NCBI GenBank assembly: GCA_021797735.1
Contig: JAJZZE010000033.1
Span: 16,931 to 80,930, forward strand
From: Thermoplasmata archaeon
GTDB taxonomy: Archaea > Thermoplasmatota > Thermoplasmata > Thermoplasmatales > Thermoplasmataceae
DNA: 64,000 bases
Direction: 5' to 3'
Below the pieces are notes generated by a model. The model searched no databases, was not told where the DNA came from, and saw only the letters and a program-made list of their open reading frames with translations. The position numbers and the translations under genes were made by a program. Numbering within the stretch: position 1 is the stretch's first letter; every line of letters starts with the position of its first letter. This document shows, piece by piece, positions 8,615-18,387 of this stretch.

Positions 8615-9228
8615 AGACACTAACAAAAGCTGCATTTGCAGTACTTATAGTGGCAGTTATATTAATCGCAGCAGTAGGAATAACAGTTGCATCATATGCA
8701 CCAACAAATACAGTAATGTCAGATCAGGGTGCAGTAGCACATAGAAATATACCATATTACAATGTAACTTCATCAAATGGGACAACCCATGAAGTGGTTA
8801 ATCTTTCACTGGCTGCATGGGGTCAGGGAAATGGCCATCCCAATGCATATCCATTTAACTTTAATGGCACATCATATGGTGCCATGACAATATATTTGCC
8901 AGCACATGCGGATATACACGCAAATATGACAAACTTTGAGGTCAAGGTACACACATTAAAAGTAGAATTGCCATACTCATCGCAGTGGTCACGTGGGCCT
9001 ATATGGGCACATACAAGTGTACATGTTAAAAAGATTATAAACAGTACAGGTGGGATACTTCCAATATGGTATGGAAACACAGCACATTCCAAAGCAATAT
9101 GGTGGAACAACACACTGCCTGATAATTACTGGATAGTATGTGGTTTAACCACACATGCTGAAGCAGGCATGTATGTATTCGTGGTAGTAAGCAGCCATGT
9201 AACAACTCCATATTACACAATAAAATGA
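8611..9228 (+). CDS. Sulfocyanin-like blue copper protein
   Basis: I start this gene at TTG 8611, which overlaps the upstream TGA and has an AGGTGGT ribosome binding site five bases before it; a longer reading to 8518 would only re-read the previous gene. The 205-residue product has an N-terminal membrane anchor (about residues 7-29) and an extracytoplasmic cupredoxin fold. The type 1 copper motif is Cys177-X4-His182-X4-Met187; an upstream His (His114, or one of the nearby His residues) would complete the site. The phrase NFNGTSYGAMTIYLPA before it is typical of sulfocyanins. It is the likely electron donor to the CuA subunit encoded next, delivering electrons in the acidic extracellular space. 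Thermoplasmatales iron oxidisers use such proteins in Fe(II) oxidation. Confidence 0.85.
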   Translation: MKTLTKAAFAVLIVAVILIAAVGITVASYAPTNTVMSDQGAVAHRNIPYYNVTSSNGTTHEVVNLSLAAWGQGNGHPNAYPFNFNGTSYGAMTIYLPAHADIHANMTNFEVKVHTLKVELPYSSQWSRGPIWAHTSVHVKKIINSTGGILPIWYGNTAHSKAIWWNNTLPDNYWIVCGLTTHAEAGMYVFVVVSSHVTTPYYTIK

Positions 9229-9238
9229 GGTGAAAAAA

Positions 9239-10066
9239 ATGTTAGAAAATATATATAATATAATTCCGGATGTATATCATCTTATACCTAAAGGGTCGAT
9301 AACCGGTGCTGAGATAACATCAATATTTCTGGCATATATATTGCCAGGAATAGTTATAGGTGCTGGATTTGCCTTCTGGTATATCTTTGTATTCATAAAG
9401 AGTTACCATAAAAAAGAAGCAGATAATTTCATGAATGAAAGGTATAACCCCAAGGAGGATATGAGACCGGGTAGAATAGAGGAAATAGAGCGTGGCAATA
9501 AAACAATATTTAAATTGTTTGTGCTGTTCGTTGTCCTTATATTGCTATCACTGCTTGTTTACGATTTACCACCGGCATATGGAATAAGGGTAGCAGGAGC
9601 AGCACCAAGCGCACCAACTAACGCCCATAATTACACAGATATCAACGTCATTGGTTACCAGTGGCAGTGGATATTTATATACCCAAATCATTCATCATCA
9701 AGGCATTTCCTAGTACTGCCCGCAAATACGCCAATACAGTTTAATGTAACGAGTGTTGATGTAATGCATTCGTTCTATCTGATTAATGTAACCAAAGTGG
9801 ATGCATTCCCAGGGCATTATAACTATATATGGACAAATATAACCCAGGCAGGCCTGTATGAATTTGAATGCGTTGAACTGTGTGGATTAGGGCATGCCCA
9901 TATGAGGGGACCTGCGTTTGTATTATCACCACATAACTTTACAAAATGGGAAAACCAGCAGAAAGCTGGAGAAATGAACCAGACATTTGTATACCATGGT
10001 GTAACATACAACTATGGACCAACACTTTATGGCGCAGCACCAACACCACCGTCAGCTGGTGATTAA
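9239..10066 (+). CDS. Heme-copper oxidase subunit II with CuA site
   Basis: The ATG at 9239 follows a GAGGTGA ribosome binding site by seven bases; the in-frame GTG at 9230 lies inside that site and is unlikely. The 275-residue product has two N-terminal membrane helices (about residues 22-46 and 83-103), then the periplasmic-type cupredoxin domain. YQWQWIF (about residue 139) is the aromatic electron-entry region. CVELCGLGHAHM (about residues 211-222) supplies both CuA cysteines, the glutamate backbone ligand, His and Met. An intact CuA means the oxidase accepts electrons from a protein donor such as the blue copper protein encoded immediately upstream, and not directly from quinol. Confidence 0.95.
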   Translation: MLENIYNIIPDVYHLIPKGSITGAEITSIFLAYILPGIVIGAGFAFWYIFVFIKSYHKKEADNFMNERYNPKEDMRPGRIEEIERGNKTIFKLFVLFVVLILLSLLVYDLPPAYGIRVAGAAPSAPTNAHNYTDINVIGYQWQWIFIYPNHSSSRHFLVLPANTPIQFNVTSVDVMHSFYLINVTKVDAFPGHYNYIWTNITQAGLYEFECVELCGLGHAHMRGPAFVLSPHNFTKWENQQKAGEMNQTFVYHGVTYNYGPTLYGAAPTPPSAGD

Positions 10067-10120
10067 ATAAATTTATTATAAATTTTTAAAAATTTTTAAA
10101 AATTTAAAGGAGTGAGTTCA

Positions 10121-10987
10121 ATGTCAAAGGTTACAAATTTCATGAAAATTACAAAACTGGAGATTACTATTCTTATCGATTTAGTTGCCGTTGCAGGCTT
10201 TATCGTTGTACCAGGAAGCACAGGCTATCCCCTGATTTTATTTTATTTACTACTAAGCGGTACCCTGGCATCAATGTCAGCAAGCATATTCAATAATATT
10301 TATGATATGGATATAGATATAGAGATGAAAAGGACCAGATCAAGATCAGATACATTAAATTTATCAACCAGGAATAAAATATTTGCAGTATCCACATTAA
10401 TGATAATTTTCTCATTTATCATAAGTTATGTACTTATTAACCCGTTAACCGCAGTTTTCATATTTGCCGGATTTTTGAGCTATGTGTTTCTGTATACAAT
10501 AATACTGAAGAGAAGAACATCATTAAACATTGTTATCGGGGGTATAGCAGGCAGTTTCCCTGCACTGGCAGGCTGGGCATCACTAACCAATTCTGTATCA
10601 TTAACCTCACTATTCATAGCATTTTTGGTATTCATGTGGACACCCACACATTTCTGGAATCTTTCCGTAAATAATATCGATGACTATAAAAAAAGCAATG
10701 TACCGATGCTTCCAGCAGTTGTAGGCATAAAAAAAGCAGAGTTCTGGATTATTGTTAACACAGTTATACTCATATTTTATTCTATGATTCCACTATTTGT
10801 GCCCGGTATAAGGCTGGGTTTTGCATATATACCAATAGCAGCTATAATGGATATTTTACTACTATACTATGTACTTAAACCCGTATTCCACGAATATAAT
10901 AAAAAATACTTTAGAAGTGCGTTTGGTTTATCCAATATGTACCTGTTTATCCTGCTTGTTGTTATGATATTATATCCATTTATATAA
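10121..10987 (+). CDS. ctaB: Protoheme IX farnesyltransferase (heme o synthase)
   Basis: This 288-residue UbiA-family membrane prenyltransferase makes heme o from protoheme for the oxidase encoded upstream. The prenyl-diphosphate site NNIYDMDIDIEMKRTRSR (about residues 59-76) contains the N-X3-D-X-D-X3-M-X-RT pattern of the family, and a second polar motif, NNIDDYKKSNVPMLP, lies near residue 186. Eight to nine membrane helices are visible. The start is the ATG at 10121, preceded by AAGGAGTGAG; the GTG at 10112 is within this site. An A/T-rich direct repeat of AAATTTTTAA lies between it and subunit II and may weaken or end part of the upstream transcript. Confidence 0.93.
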   Translation: MSKVTNFMKITKLEITILIDLVAVAGFIVVPGSTGYPLILFYLLLSGTLASMSASIFNNIYDMDIDIEMKRTRSRSDTLNLSTRNKIFAVSTLMIIFSFIISYVLINPLTAVFIFAGFLSYVFLYTIILKRRTSLNIVIGGIAGSFPALAGWASLTNSVSLTSLFIAFLVFMWTPTHFWNLSVNNIDDYKKSNVPMLPAVVGIKKAEFWIIVNTVILIFYSMIPLFVPGIRLGFAYIPIAAIMDILLLYYVLKPVFHEYNKKYFRSAFGLSNMYLFILLVVMILYPFI

Positions 10988-11005
10988 TTTAGTGATATAT
11001 AATTA

Positions 11006-11629
11006 ATGATTATTATGAAAAGTAATTTTGAATATCCAGAAAATATAAGTAAAATAGGGAATAAAACAGCCCTTAACATATACGTTATAAAGCATGAGGA
11101 TAAAGTTATCCAGATAGATGCGGGCATACGGAATGATATAAATAAAATTTATGATTTTTATGAACAAAAAAATGAAGAACCAGATTATATACTGATAACC
11201 TCGGTCGATTACACCCACGTTGGTGCATTAAAGGAACTATATGATAGATATAAACCAAAAATATTTGTAACCAAAAGTGAAATGGATACAATGATACACG
11301 GTCCGGCATTTAGGGGCATTATGGAGATTGAGGGCAAGGGTTTAAGATTCGATGGTGTTAAAAATATTTCATCATACAACAGGTTTAACCTTGATTTTCT
11401 AAAAATTATAGATACTCCGGGATATACAAATACAAATATTTCCATTTATTATGAGCAGGATAATGCAATTTTTGTTGGAGATGCATTGATAGTTAAAAGA
11501 AATAAAATAAAATTAGATAAAATGTTTATACAGGACATAAGAGCGGCAAATTTATCTCTTGAAAAAATAAAAAGCATGAAGCCAGTAACAGTATATCCAT
11601 CACACGGGGAACCATATAAATTAATGTAA
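11006..11629 (+). CDS. Metallo-beta-lactamase-fold protein with lost metal ligands
   Basis: The 207-residue protein follows the order of a metallo-beta-lactamase domain, but the HxHxDH signature reads SVDYTH at about residues 67-72, so three of the four usual ligands are replaced (His to Ser, His to Asp, Asp to Thr). The next ligand is also changed: TPGYT stands for TPGHT (about residue 137). The bridging Asp (VGDAL, about residue 157) and the last His (PSHGEP, about residue 201) remain. It may be a pseudo-enzyme or hold metal differently. Two starts are possible, ATG 11006 and ATG 11015; a TTTATATAA box centred near 10983 allows either as a leaderless message. It is separate from the oxidase operon by an 18-bp gap but has its own promoter. 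Confidence 0.75.
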   Translation: MIIMKSNFEYPENISKIGNKTALNIYVIKHEDKVIQIDAGIRNDINKIYDFYEQKNEEPDYILITSVDYTHVGALKELYDRYKPKIFVTKSEMDTMIHGPAFRGIMEIEGKGLRFDGVKNISSYNRFNLDFLKIIDTPGYTNTNISIYYEQDNAIFVGDALIVKRNKIKLDKMFIQDIRAANLSLEKIKSMKPVTVYPSHGEPYKLM

Positions 11630-11763
11630 TTTTATATTCATCCTGTTTAACTGAAATGGGTACATATATTACTCCCTCTCTGTGTTTTTAGAGATAGAAC
11701 AGTACCCCAGAAACATTCCGCTGTATAGTGGTAATTCACCGGTATCAAACACATTACAATATT

Positions 11764-11775
11764 ATTTTATATATA
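11764..11775 (+). promoter_or_regulatory. TATA box of the glucoamylase gene
   Basis: TTTTATATATAG lies about 24 nt before the ATG at 11794, indicating a leaderless transcript. In the preceding gap (11630-11760) I see only a short CCCTCTCTGTG...AGAGATAG stem-like sequence of unknown role. Confidence 0.5.
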
Positions 11776-11793
11776 GATTAAATATACTACTGT

Positions 11794-13704
11794 ATGGTAA
11801 GATATATAGCAATAGGCAATGGCAGGCTATTAGTAAGTTTTAATGAAGATTACAATCTCACGGATTTCTACTTTTCAAAGGATATGGAGGAGAATCAGAG
11901 TGGAGGAAAACCTTTTAAATATGGTATTTCAATTGATAACAATTTCACGTGGATCAATAAATCAAACATTATTTCAAAGGATTATTTTGATCATACAATG
12001 GTGGGTATAGTCAAATACAGGGTTAATGATATAAATTTTGAAGATCAGAATTTTGTCGATATTTATCGAGATGTCTATATAAAAAAAATAAAAATAATAA
12101 ATGAAACAGATAATAAAAGGGATATAAAATTATTTTTTCATCAAAATTTTTCAATTTATGGCAATAATATAGGCGATACTGCTTTTTATTATCCGGAAAA
12201 TAATTCCATAGTCCATTATAAGGGAGAGAGATATTTTATGGCATCAACAGTGGGCACTACAGGTTCATTTGATGAATACGCGGTAGGCATAAAGGATTTT
12301 AATGGACTGGAAGGCACATGGAAGGATGCGGAGGATAATGAATTATCAATGGACACAATAGCAACAGGATCTGTTGATTCCGTTATAAGGCATCATGTAA
12401 AAATGGAGCCACACTCTTCCATAGAATTATTTTATTATATACTGTGTTCAAGGAATAGATTAGACCTGTTTGAAGACTCAAAATCTATGGATATTGAAGG
12501 TATGGGAAGGATGCTTAATAGAACAGAAAATTTCTGGGAATTATGGGTTTCCAAATACCCGTTGAATATCGATAACGATAATTATAATGATATGTTTAAG
12601 AAATCATTATTTATAGTAAGGTCACACATTAACAGTATGGGTGCAATAATGGCATCAAGCGACAGCGCCATATTAAGAAGCAATATGGATTCATATTATT
12701 ACTCATGGCCGAGAGATTCATCATACGCGGCAATGTCCATGCTCCTATCGGGCCATGGTGACCCTGCAAAACTATTCTTTAATTTCTGCATAAATACAAT
12801 ATCCAGTGAGGGTTATTTTTTTCATAAATATAATTCCAGTGGAAAAATAGCAAGCAGCTGGTTACCATATTTTATGGATAATAAAAAAATATTGCCTATA
12901 CAGGAAGATGAATCAGCACTGATAATAATAGCCATCTGGCATTATTACTCACAGAATAAGGATATTGAATACATTTCATTACTGTATGAAAAACTAATAA
13001 CAAAAATAGCGGAGTTTCTATATAATTATACATATGATAACGGGTTACCCAAGGAATCATTTGATCTGTGGGAGGAAAGATACGGCATACACACATATAC
13101 TGTAGCTACAGTATACAAGGCATTGAAATACGCATCAGAATTTTCCGAGATGTTCAACGATACCGATTTATCACAGAAATACTCGGATAAGGCAGATAAA
13201 ATGCTTAAAGCATTTGATGAAACATTTTATTCAGATTTAACAGGTTACTATGGTAGAACATATTATAATGGTAAAATGGACTTTACCCTGGATTCATCAA
13301 TATTAGCCCTTGTTAATCTGGGTGTAAAGGATGCAAACGATCCAAAGGTAAAATCATCTGTTGAAAAGATCAATGAATATTTATGGATCAAAAACTCAGG
13401 TGGCATAGCCAGGTATAGTAATGATTTTTATCAGAGGGTGGAGATCAATTCAGATATAACCGGTAATCCATGGATAATAACAACACTATGGCTTGCGGAT
13501 TATTATATAAAAATCAACAATTTAGATAGGGCAAATGAATTGATCCAGTGGGTTATCAATCACAGTGAAGAATCAGGAATTTTGTCGGAGCAGATAGACC
13601 CTATAACGGAAAAGCCATTATCTGTTTCACCACTGGTATGGTCGCATTCACAGTTAATAATAACCCTGATAAATTATAAGAACGCCATTAATAATAAAAA
13701 TTAG
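11794..13704 (+). CDS. GH15 glucoamylase (glucan 1,4-alpha-glucosidase)
   Basis: This 636-residue protein has the two-part layout of archaeal and bacterial GH15 enzymes: an N-terminal beta-sandwich (about residues 1-250) and an (alpha/alpha)6 barrel. Barrel landmarks are YYYSWPRDSSYAAMSM (about 302-317), the QEDESAL helix (about 370), DLWEERYGIHTYT (about 424-436, with the catalytic acid Glu) and SEQIDPITEKPLSVSPLVWS (about 597-616, with the catalytic base Glu). The enzyme removes glucose from the non-reducing ends of starch, glycogen or maltodextrins. There is no signal peptide, so it is probably cytoplasmic, acting on stored glycogen. It stands alone between a degenerate MBL gene and the ribosomal operon. 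Confidence 0.92.
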   Translation: MVRYIAIGNGRLLVSFNEDYNLTDFYFSKDMEENQSGGKPFKYGISIDNNFTWINKSNIISKDYFDHTMVGIVKYRVNDINFEDQNFVDIYRDVYIKKIKIINETDNKRDIKLFFHQNFSIYGNNIGDTAFYYPENNSIVHYKGERYFMASTVGTTGSFDEYAVGIKDFNGLEGTWKDAEDNELSMDTIATGSVDSVIRHHVKMEPHSSIELFYYILCSRNRLDLFEDSKSMDIEGMGRMLNRTENFWELWVSKYPLNIDNDNYNDMFKKSLFIVRSHINSMGAIMASSDSAILRSNMDSYYYSWPRDSSYAAMSMLLSGHGDPAKLFFNFCINTISSEGYFFHKYNSSGKIASSWLPYFMDNKKILPIQEDESALIIIAIWHYYSQNKDIEYISLLYEKLITKIAEFLYNYTYDNGLPKESFDLWEERYGIHTYTVATVYKALKYASEFSEMFNDTDLSQKYSDKADKMLKAFDETFYSDLTGYYGRTYYNGKMDFTLDSSILALVNLGVKDANDPKVKSSVEKINEYLWIKNSGGIARYSNDFYQRVEINSDITGNPWIITTLWLADYYIKINNLDRANELIQWVINHSEESGILSEQIDPITEKPLSVSPLVWSHSQLIITLINYKNAINNKN

Positions 13705-13910
13705 ATTTTTTTAATATATTTAGCTATATAATATTATGTTAGAATAAATTATAACCCCCAAAATCCCTAAATAAAAAATAACAAACTTAATAAATATTAA
13801 ATTAATAAACCTCTACTATATTTAACCATACACAATGGGCAATGCTATAGGCATCCCGTTATATCGTAATTTATTGGCGATGTAGAAAGTGTAACGGTTG
13901 GTGATAAAAA

Positions 13911-14903
13911 ATGGCGACACCGCATCATTCCCGTAGGGGATCAATGGCGTATTATCCCAGAGTACGCGCTAAAAAAATTGGGGCTGATATCAGATCATGG
14001 CCTGAAATAGAGGGCAATGCTAAGATTCAGGCATTCGCAGGCTATAAAGTTGGCATGACACATATACAGATGACAGACTATAGAAAAACCAGCGTGACAG
14101 CAGGAAAAACTATAATGGCACCTGTAACAGTTGTGGAAGTACCTCCATTAAAGGTTATATCGGTAAGATATTATGAGGATGGAGACAACGGTTTAAAAAT
14201 ATTTGCAGAGAAGAAAGCAGATAATATAGATAAGGAGGTATTTAAAAGAATACCAGAGATTAAAAATAAAAATTCAAGGGAAATAGAATTAAAAGATGTT
14301 TCAGATGTAAGATTATTAGTACACACAAATCCCGGGCTTGTCTCAGGTATACCCTCAAAAACACCAGAAATATTTGAAATAAAGGTAGGTGGGTCAACAA
14401 TGGAAGATAGAATAAAGCTTGCAGAAGAAAAACTGGGCAAGGAATTATATTTCACCGATTTTACTTCAGACGGTTCATTTGTTGATACAATATCCGTTAC
14501 AAAGGGAAAGGGTTTCCAGGGTGTTGTAAAAAGATTTGGGGTAAAGTTACTGCCAAAAAAGAATAGAAAGCATAGAAGGATGATAGGAACTCTTGGTCCA
14601 TGGCATCCTGACTGGGTTAGGAATACCGTACCCCAGGCAGGTCAGGTCGGTCTCCATCAGAGAACATTACATAACATAAGGGTAGTAAAATACGGTAAAA
14701 AGGAAGATATTAATGATATAAACGTAAAGGGAGGATTCCTTAACTATGGTCTTGTAAAAAATGATTACGTTCTTTTATATGGGTCTGTATCTGGTCCAGC
14801 AAAAAGATTGATTAAACTAAGGGATCCTGCAAGGCAGAAAGTAGTTAATGCGGAAAAGGTAGAGATAACATATATATCAAAGGAATCCAAACAGGGTGAT
14901 TAA
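13911..14903 (+). CDS. rpl3: Large subunit ribosomal protein uL3
   Basis: The 330-residue product opens with the typical HHSRRGSMAYYPR segment and contains the 3'-domain strand KGKGFQGVVKRFGVKLLPKK (about residues 197-216), the loop of uL3 that reaches the peptidyl transferase centre. Length matches archaeal uL3. It is the first gene of the S10/spc-type operon here; the ATG follows GGTGAT by five bases. A candidate promoter, CTCTACTATATTTAACC, lies about 90 bp upstream (13812-13828). The gene uS10, which precedes uL3 in bacteria, is not in the window. Confidence 0.97.
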   Translation: MATPHHSRRGSMAYYPRVRAKKIGADIRSWPEIEGNAKIQAFAGYKVGMTHIQMTDYRKTSVTAGKTIMAPVTVVEVPPLKVISVRYYEDGDNGLKIFAEKKADNIDKEVFKRIPEIKNKNSREIELKDVSDVRLLVHTNPGLVSGIPSKTPEIFEIKVGGSTMEDRIKLAEEKLGKELYFTDFTSDGSFVDTISVTKGKGFQGVVKRFGVKLLPKKNRKHRRMIGTLGPWHPDWVRNTVPQAGQVGLHQRTLHNIRVVKYGKKEDINDINVKGGFLNYGLVKNDYVLLYGSVSGPAKRLIKLRDPARQKVVNAEKVEITYISKESKQGD

Positions 14904-14905
14904 AA

Positions 14906-15676
14906 ATGAAAGCAAATGTTTATTCAATAAATGGCGAGGTGAAAAAGGAAATAGAATTACCTGCAGTGTTCGGTATGGATACAAGGGAAGACCTTGTTCA
15001 TAAGGCATTTAAAGCCATATCATTATCAATGAGGCAACCATACGGTTCGAGCCCGCTGGCAGGAACCAGAAGGGTTGGACATAATCTAGGCCCAAATCAC
15101 GGTATATCAAGAATACCAAGATTAGCCGGTGGATCAAAGGGTGTATTGCTGGCAAGTACAGTGGGCGGCAGAAGTGCATTATCTCCAAGAAGTGATAAGG
15201 TATTATATAAAAAGATAAATAAAAAGGAAAGAAAATTGGCTAAATTAAGTGCAATAGCATTTACTGCAAATAAAGACTATGTATTAAATAGAGGCCACAG
15301 GATATCTGAAGATGTTATAGATACCCTAACATTCCCAGTTATAGTTGAGGATGACCTTGAGAATATAACAAAGGCAAAGGATGCGGTGAAGATACTTTCT
15401 GATATAGGAATTTACGATGATATTATACGGTCAAAGGACGGTAAAAAGATAAGAGCCGGAAGGGGAAAAATGAGAAATAGAACGTATAAACAGCCTAAAA
15501 GTATATTGGTAGTAGGGTCTTCAAATGAGAAATTAAGGGCATTTTCATCATTGCCCGGAGTGGAAACGGCATCATTAAACAGTTTAAGCATAACAAAATT
15601 AGCCCCGGGCGGAATTCCAGGGAGATTAACATTATACACAGAAACTGCAATAAAGGAACTTGAAGGGGTGAATTAA
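14906..15676 (+). CDS. rpl4: Large subunit ribosomal protein uL4
   Basis: This 256-residue L4e/uL4 protein has the family signature region RQPYGSSPLAGTRRVGHNLG (about residues 43-62), the loop that reaches into the exit tunnel, and the conserved GRGKMRNRTYKQPKSILVV stretch (about 186-204). It starts two bases after the uL3 stop with a GGGTGAT ribosome binding site inside the uL3 3' end, so translation is probably coupled. Confidence 0.97.
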   Translation: MKANVYSINGEVKKEIELPAVFGMDTREDLVHKAFKAISLSMRQPYGSSPLAGTRRVGHNLGPNHGISRIPRLAGGSKGVLLASTVGGRSALSPRSDKVLYKKINKKERKLAKLSAIAFTANKDYVLNRGHRISEDVIDTLTFPVIVEDDLENITKAKDAVKILSDIGIYDDIIRSKDGKKIRAGRGKMRNRTYKQPKSILVVGSSNEKLRAFSSLPGVETASLNSLSITKLAPGGIPGRLTLYTETAIKELEGVN

Positions 15677-15677
15677 A

Positions 15678-15926
15678 ATGGATTATATCATAACTCCGGT
15701 TGTTACGGAAAAAACTACGTTAATGATGGAGAAAGAAAATAAACTTACATTCATGGTAGATCGCAGGGGCAGAAAAAAGGATATTAAAAAGGAAATTGAA
15801 GAAAGATTTAATGTAAAGGTAGTATCATTGAATATATTAATAACAAAAAAAGGTAAAAAGGCAATAGCGAAATTATCAAAAGATTTCTCTGCCGAAGAAA
15901 TAGGAGGTAGAATAGGAATATTCTGA
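15678..15926 (+). CDS. rpl23: Large subunit ribosomal protein uL23
   Basis: An 82-residue protein of normal archaeal length with the N-terminal ITPVVTEKTT motif of uL23, which anchors the protein to domain III of 23S rRNA at the tunnel exit where SRP and the translocon dock. It starts one base after the uL4 stop, with GGGGTGA upstream. Confidence 0.97.
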   Translation: MDYIITPVVTEKTTLMMEKENKLTFMVDRRGRKKDIKKEIEERFNVKVVSLNILITKKGKKAIAKLSKDFSAEEIGGRIGIF

Positions 15927-15936
15927 GGTGAAATAA

Positions 15937-16635
15937 ATGGGAAAACATATAGTAGCACAGAGAAGGGGTCATGGTTCGTTAACATATCAGAGTCCAAGTC
16001 ACAGGCACGTAACTGATATAAAGCATCCAAGAGACGGGAGTTATAAAATAGATGATATAATTCAGGCTCCTGGAAGAAATGCACCCCTTTTATTATTAAA
16101 AAATGAAAAAAACGAAACAAATTACATGCTGGCATTTAATGGGGCTTACATAGGCCAGGATCTTAAAATAGGTTCTGAAGGCAATTCAGTTACCGGTACA
16201 ACAACACATCTATCAAAGATAGATGATGGTTCATATGTATATAATATAGAAAGCATGCCTGGTGATGGTGGTAAATTCTGTAGAACAGCTGGTTCAGCAG
16301 GACTTATAATAAGCCATGGCAATTCAGTTTCAATAAAATTACCATCAGGCAATACAAAGGAATTTAATCCTGGATGCAGGGCAACGGTAGGTGTAGTGGC
16401 CGGTTCAGGTGCAAGAGATATACCTATATTAAAGGCAGGAAATCATATAAAATATTTAAAGAGCAAGGCAAAGAAACCATATACTGTGAGGGGGGTTGCA
16501 ATGAATGCTGTTAATCATCCACATGGAGGTGGAAATCATCAGCATGTTGGAGGACCAAGCACAGTTGCTAGAGGATCACCACCGGGTGCAAAGGTGGGTA
16601 GATTATCACCAAAAAGGAGGAATAAGAAATGGTAG
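15937..16635 (+). CDS. rpl2: Large subunit ribosomal protein uL2
   Basis: The 232-residue product carries the uL2 C-terminal core, [20 protein letters not shown] (about residues 185-204), containing the conserved histidine loop near the peptidyl transferase centre. The GAGGTGA ribosome binding site is the end of uL23. The last seven bases overlap the uS19 start. Confidence 0.97.
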   Translation: MGKHIVAQRRGHGSLTYQSPSHRHVTDIKHPRDGSYKIDDIIQAPGRNAPLLLLKNEKNETNYMLAFNGAYIGQDLKIGSEGNSVTGTTTHLSKIDDGSYVYNIESMPGDGGKFCRTAGSAGLIISHGNSVSIKLPSGNTKEFNPGCRATVGVVAGSGARDIPILKAGNHIKYLKSKAKKPYTVRGVAMNAVNHPHGGGNHQHVGGPSTVARGSPPGAKVGRLSPKRRNKKW

Positions 16636-17084
16636 TTAGAAGACAGGCATCTGTAAAATCAATTAAAAGGAGATCAAGAAAGGCCCAGAGGGCTATTACG
16701 GGAAGAACCAGGGAGTTTTCATACCGTGGGCACACTGTAGAAGAATTGCAGGATATGGAATTAGCTCAGTTACTGGAAATTTTCCCGGCAAGGGTTAGAA
16801 GGTCATATAACAGGGAAATGAATCACGAACAAAAAAAGGTGTTTGATGATTTACTGGGCGATAAAGAAAGGATAAAAACACATGTAAGGGATATAATAAT
16901 TTTACCCCAGTTCATAGGTAAAACTATAGAACTTTACAATGGTAATTCCTATCTTAAATTTGAAATAAGGCCTGAAATGATAGGTCATTATTTAGGTGAA
17001 TTTGCACCAACAAGAAAGGTAGTAAAACACTCCGGACCCGGAGTTGGAGCCACAAGGTCATCCAAATTCTTACCACTGAAGTGA
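16629..17084 (+). CDS. rps19: Small subunit ribosomal protein uS19
   Basis: A 151-residue archaeal-type uS19 with an N-terminal basic extension ([13 protein letters not shown]) and the C-terminal signature [19 protein letters not shown] (about residues 119-137) that contacts the 16S head. Its ATG lies within the uL2 stop region (seven-base overlap), preceded by AAGGAGGAAT, a strong ribosome binding site. Confidence 0.97.
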   Translation: MVVRRQASVKSIKRRSRKAQRAITGRTREFSYRGHTVEELQDMELAQLLEIFPARVRRSYNREMNHEQKKVFDDLLGDKERIKTHVRDIIILPQFIGKTIELYNGNSYLKFEIRPEMIGHYLGEFAPTRKVVKHSGPGVGATRSSKFLPLK

Positions 17085-17089
17085 TGTAA

Positions 17090-17539
17090 ATGAAAGGATA
17101 CAGTATAGATAAATTACCGGAAAAATATGCGAAGGCAAGGGTTAACGAAACGGATATATCAGAGAAGGATGCGATTAATATAGCCCATTTTATCAGGGGT
17201 ATGGATGTTGAATCTGCAAAAGATGTTATAGACCGTGTTATTGAAAAGAAAACACCGGTACCATATTTCAGATACCTTGATTCGGTTTCACATAAAAAGG
17301 CAACAGGCCCTGGAAGATTCCCGATAAAAGCGGCAGGGGAATTCAAAAAACTTTTAGACGATGCATCTGCAAATGCAGAATTCAAAGGTTTATCGGATGA
17401 TTTGAAGATTTTTCATATATCCGCATCAAAGGGCAGAATGGTGAAAAAATTCACTCCAAAGGCATATGGAAGGGCAGGAGCTTTCTTTAAGGATTTAATA
17501 AATCTTGAGATAATAGTAACGGAAAATGAAAAGGAGTGA
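17090..17539 (+). CDS. rpl22: Large subunit ribosomal protein uL22
   Basis: The 149-residue protein matches archaeal L22 in length and has the family helix with [20 protein letters not shown] and the exit-tunnel hairpin near [15 protein letters not shown] (about residues 113-127). It starts five bases after uS19. The end overlaps an upstream in-frame ATG of uS3 that I do not accept as the uS3 start. Confidence 0.97.
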   Translation: MKGYSIDKLPEKYAKARVNETDISEKDAINIAHFIRGMDVESAKDVIDRVIEKKTPVPYFRYLDSVSHKKATGPGRFPIKAAGEFKKLLDDASANAEFKGLSDDLKIFHISASKGRMVKKFTPKAYGRAGAFFKDLINLEIIVTENEKE

Positions 17540-17543
17540 TTGT

Positions 17544-18209
17544 ATGAAAGAGAAAAAATTTGTAAGTGATAACATTAAAAAATTGCTGGTTACCGAATAT
17601 TTAAGAACGGAGAACGATAATGCCGGATTTGGTGGAATGGAAATGAAGAGAACCCCATTTGGAACAAATATAACATTATACGTAAACAGGCCCGGCCTTG
17701 TAATAGGTCGCCATGGATCAAAAATAAAGGAAATGACACTGGCACTGGAAACAAAATACGGTTTAGAGGCACCGCAGATAGAGGTTAAGGAGGTAGAAAA
17801 TCCAGATTTAAACCCGCAGATTGTATCAAAGAAAATTGCATTATTCCTTGAAAAGGGCTGGAATTACAGGAAGGCAGGCACAACAACACTGAGAAGGATA
17901 ATGGATCAGCATGCACGTGGTGTTTTAATAAGGATAAGCGGCAAAATATCCGGTGAAAGAGCACGTACACAGAAGTTCATGTATGGAGAAATAAAATATT
18001 CAGGGGAACCTGCAAGATCAGGAGTTGCTGGCGGTTATTCCGTTGCCATGCTTAAAACAGGCGTTATAGGCATTTACGTTAAATTATTAAAAACAAACTA
18101 CAGATTACCGGATGAAATTGATATTAACAACAACGTAATAGTTGAGAGTGCAAAGGTAAATAATAATTTAAATAATGATGGAGTTGAGGATAATGGAGCT
18201 AAAAACTAA
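17544..18209 (+). CDS. rps3: Small subunit ribosomal protein uS3
   Basis: I start at ATG 17544, which follows AAGGAGTGATTGT, a strong ribosome binding site; the in-frame ATG at 17526 is part of uL22 and precedes that site. The 221-residue protein has an N-terminal KH domain with the GXXG loop [12 protein letters not shown] (about residues 53-64) and the C-terminal S3 domain with [16 protein letters not shown] (about 134-149). It sits at the mRNA entry site. The C-terminal tail is rich in Asn and overlaps the start of uL29. Confidence 0.96.
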   Translation: MKEKKFVSDNIKKLLVTEYLRTENDNAGFGGMEMKRTPFGTNITLYVNRPGLVIGRHGSKIKEMTLALETKYGLEAPQIEVKEVENPDLNPQIVSKKIALFLEKGWNYRKAGTTTLRRIMDQHARGVLIRISGKISGERARTQKFMYGEIKYSGEPARSGVAGGYSVAMLKTGVIGIYVKLLKTNYRLPDEIDINNNVIVESAKVNNNLNNDGVEDNGAKN

Positions 18210-18387
18210 GGATTTAAGAAATATGAATGATGATGAATTAAATGAGAAATTAAAATCATTAAAGGAATCATTATTAAGGGAAAGATCTGCAGTGGCAATG
18301 GGTGGTGCTCCTGCGAGTCCTGGTAAGACCAGGTCACTCAGAAGGCAGATCGCAAGAATATTAACTGTAATGGAGGAAAAAAAATAA
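18193..18387 (+). CDS. rpl29: Large subunit ribosomal protein uL29
   Basis: The 64-residue two-helix protein starts at ATG 18193 after a GAGTTGAGG ribosome binding site; an earlier in-frame ATG at 18175 is within uS3. The pattern [16 protein letters not shown]... ...[18 protein letters not shown] is typical of L29. It overlaps uS3 by 17 bases and touches aIF1. Confidence 0.96.
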   Translation: MELKTKDLRNMNDDELNEKLKSLKESLLRERSAVAMGGAPASPGKTRSLRRQIARILTVMEEKK

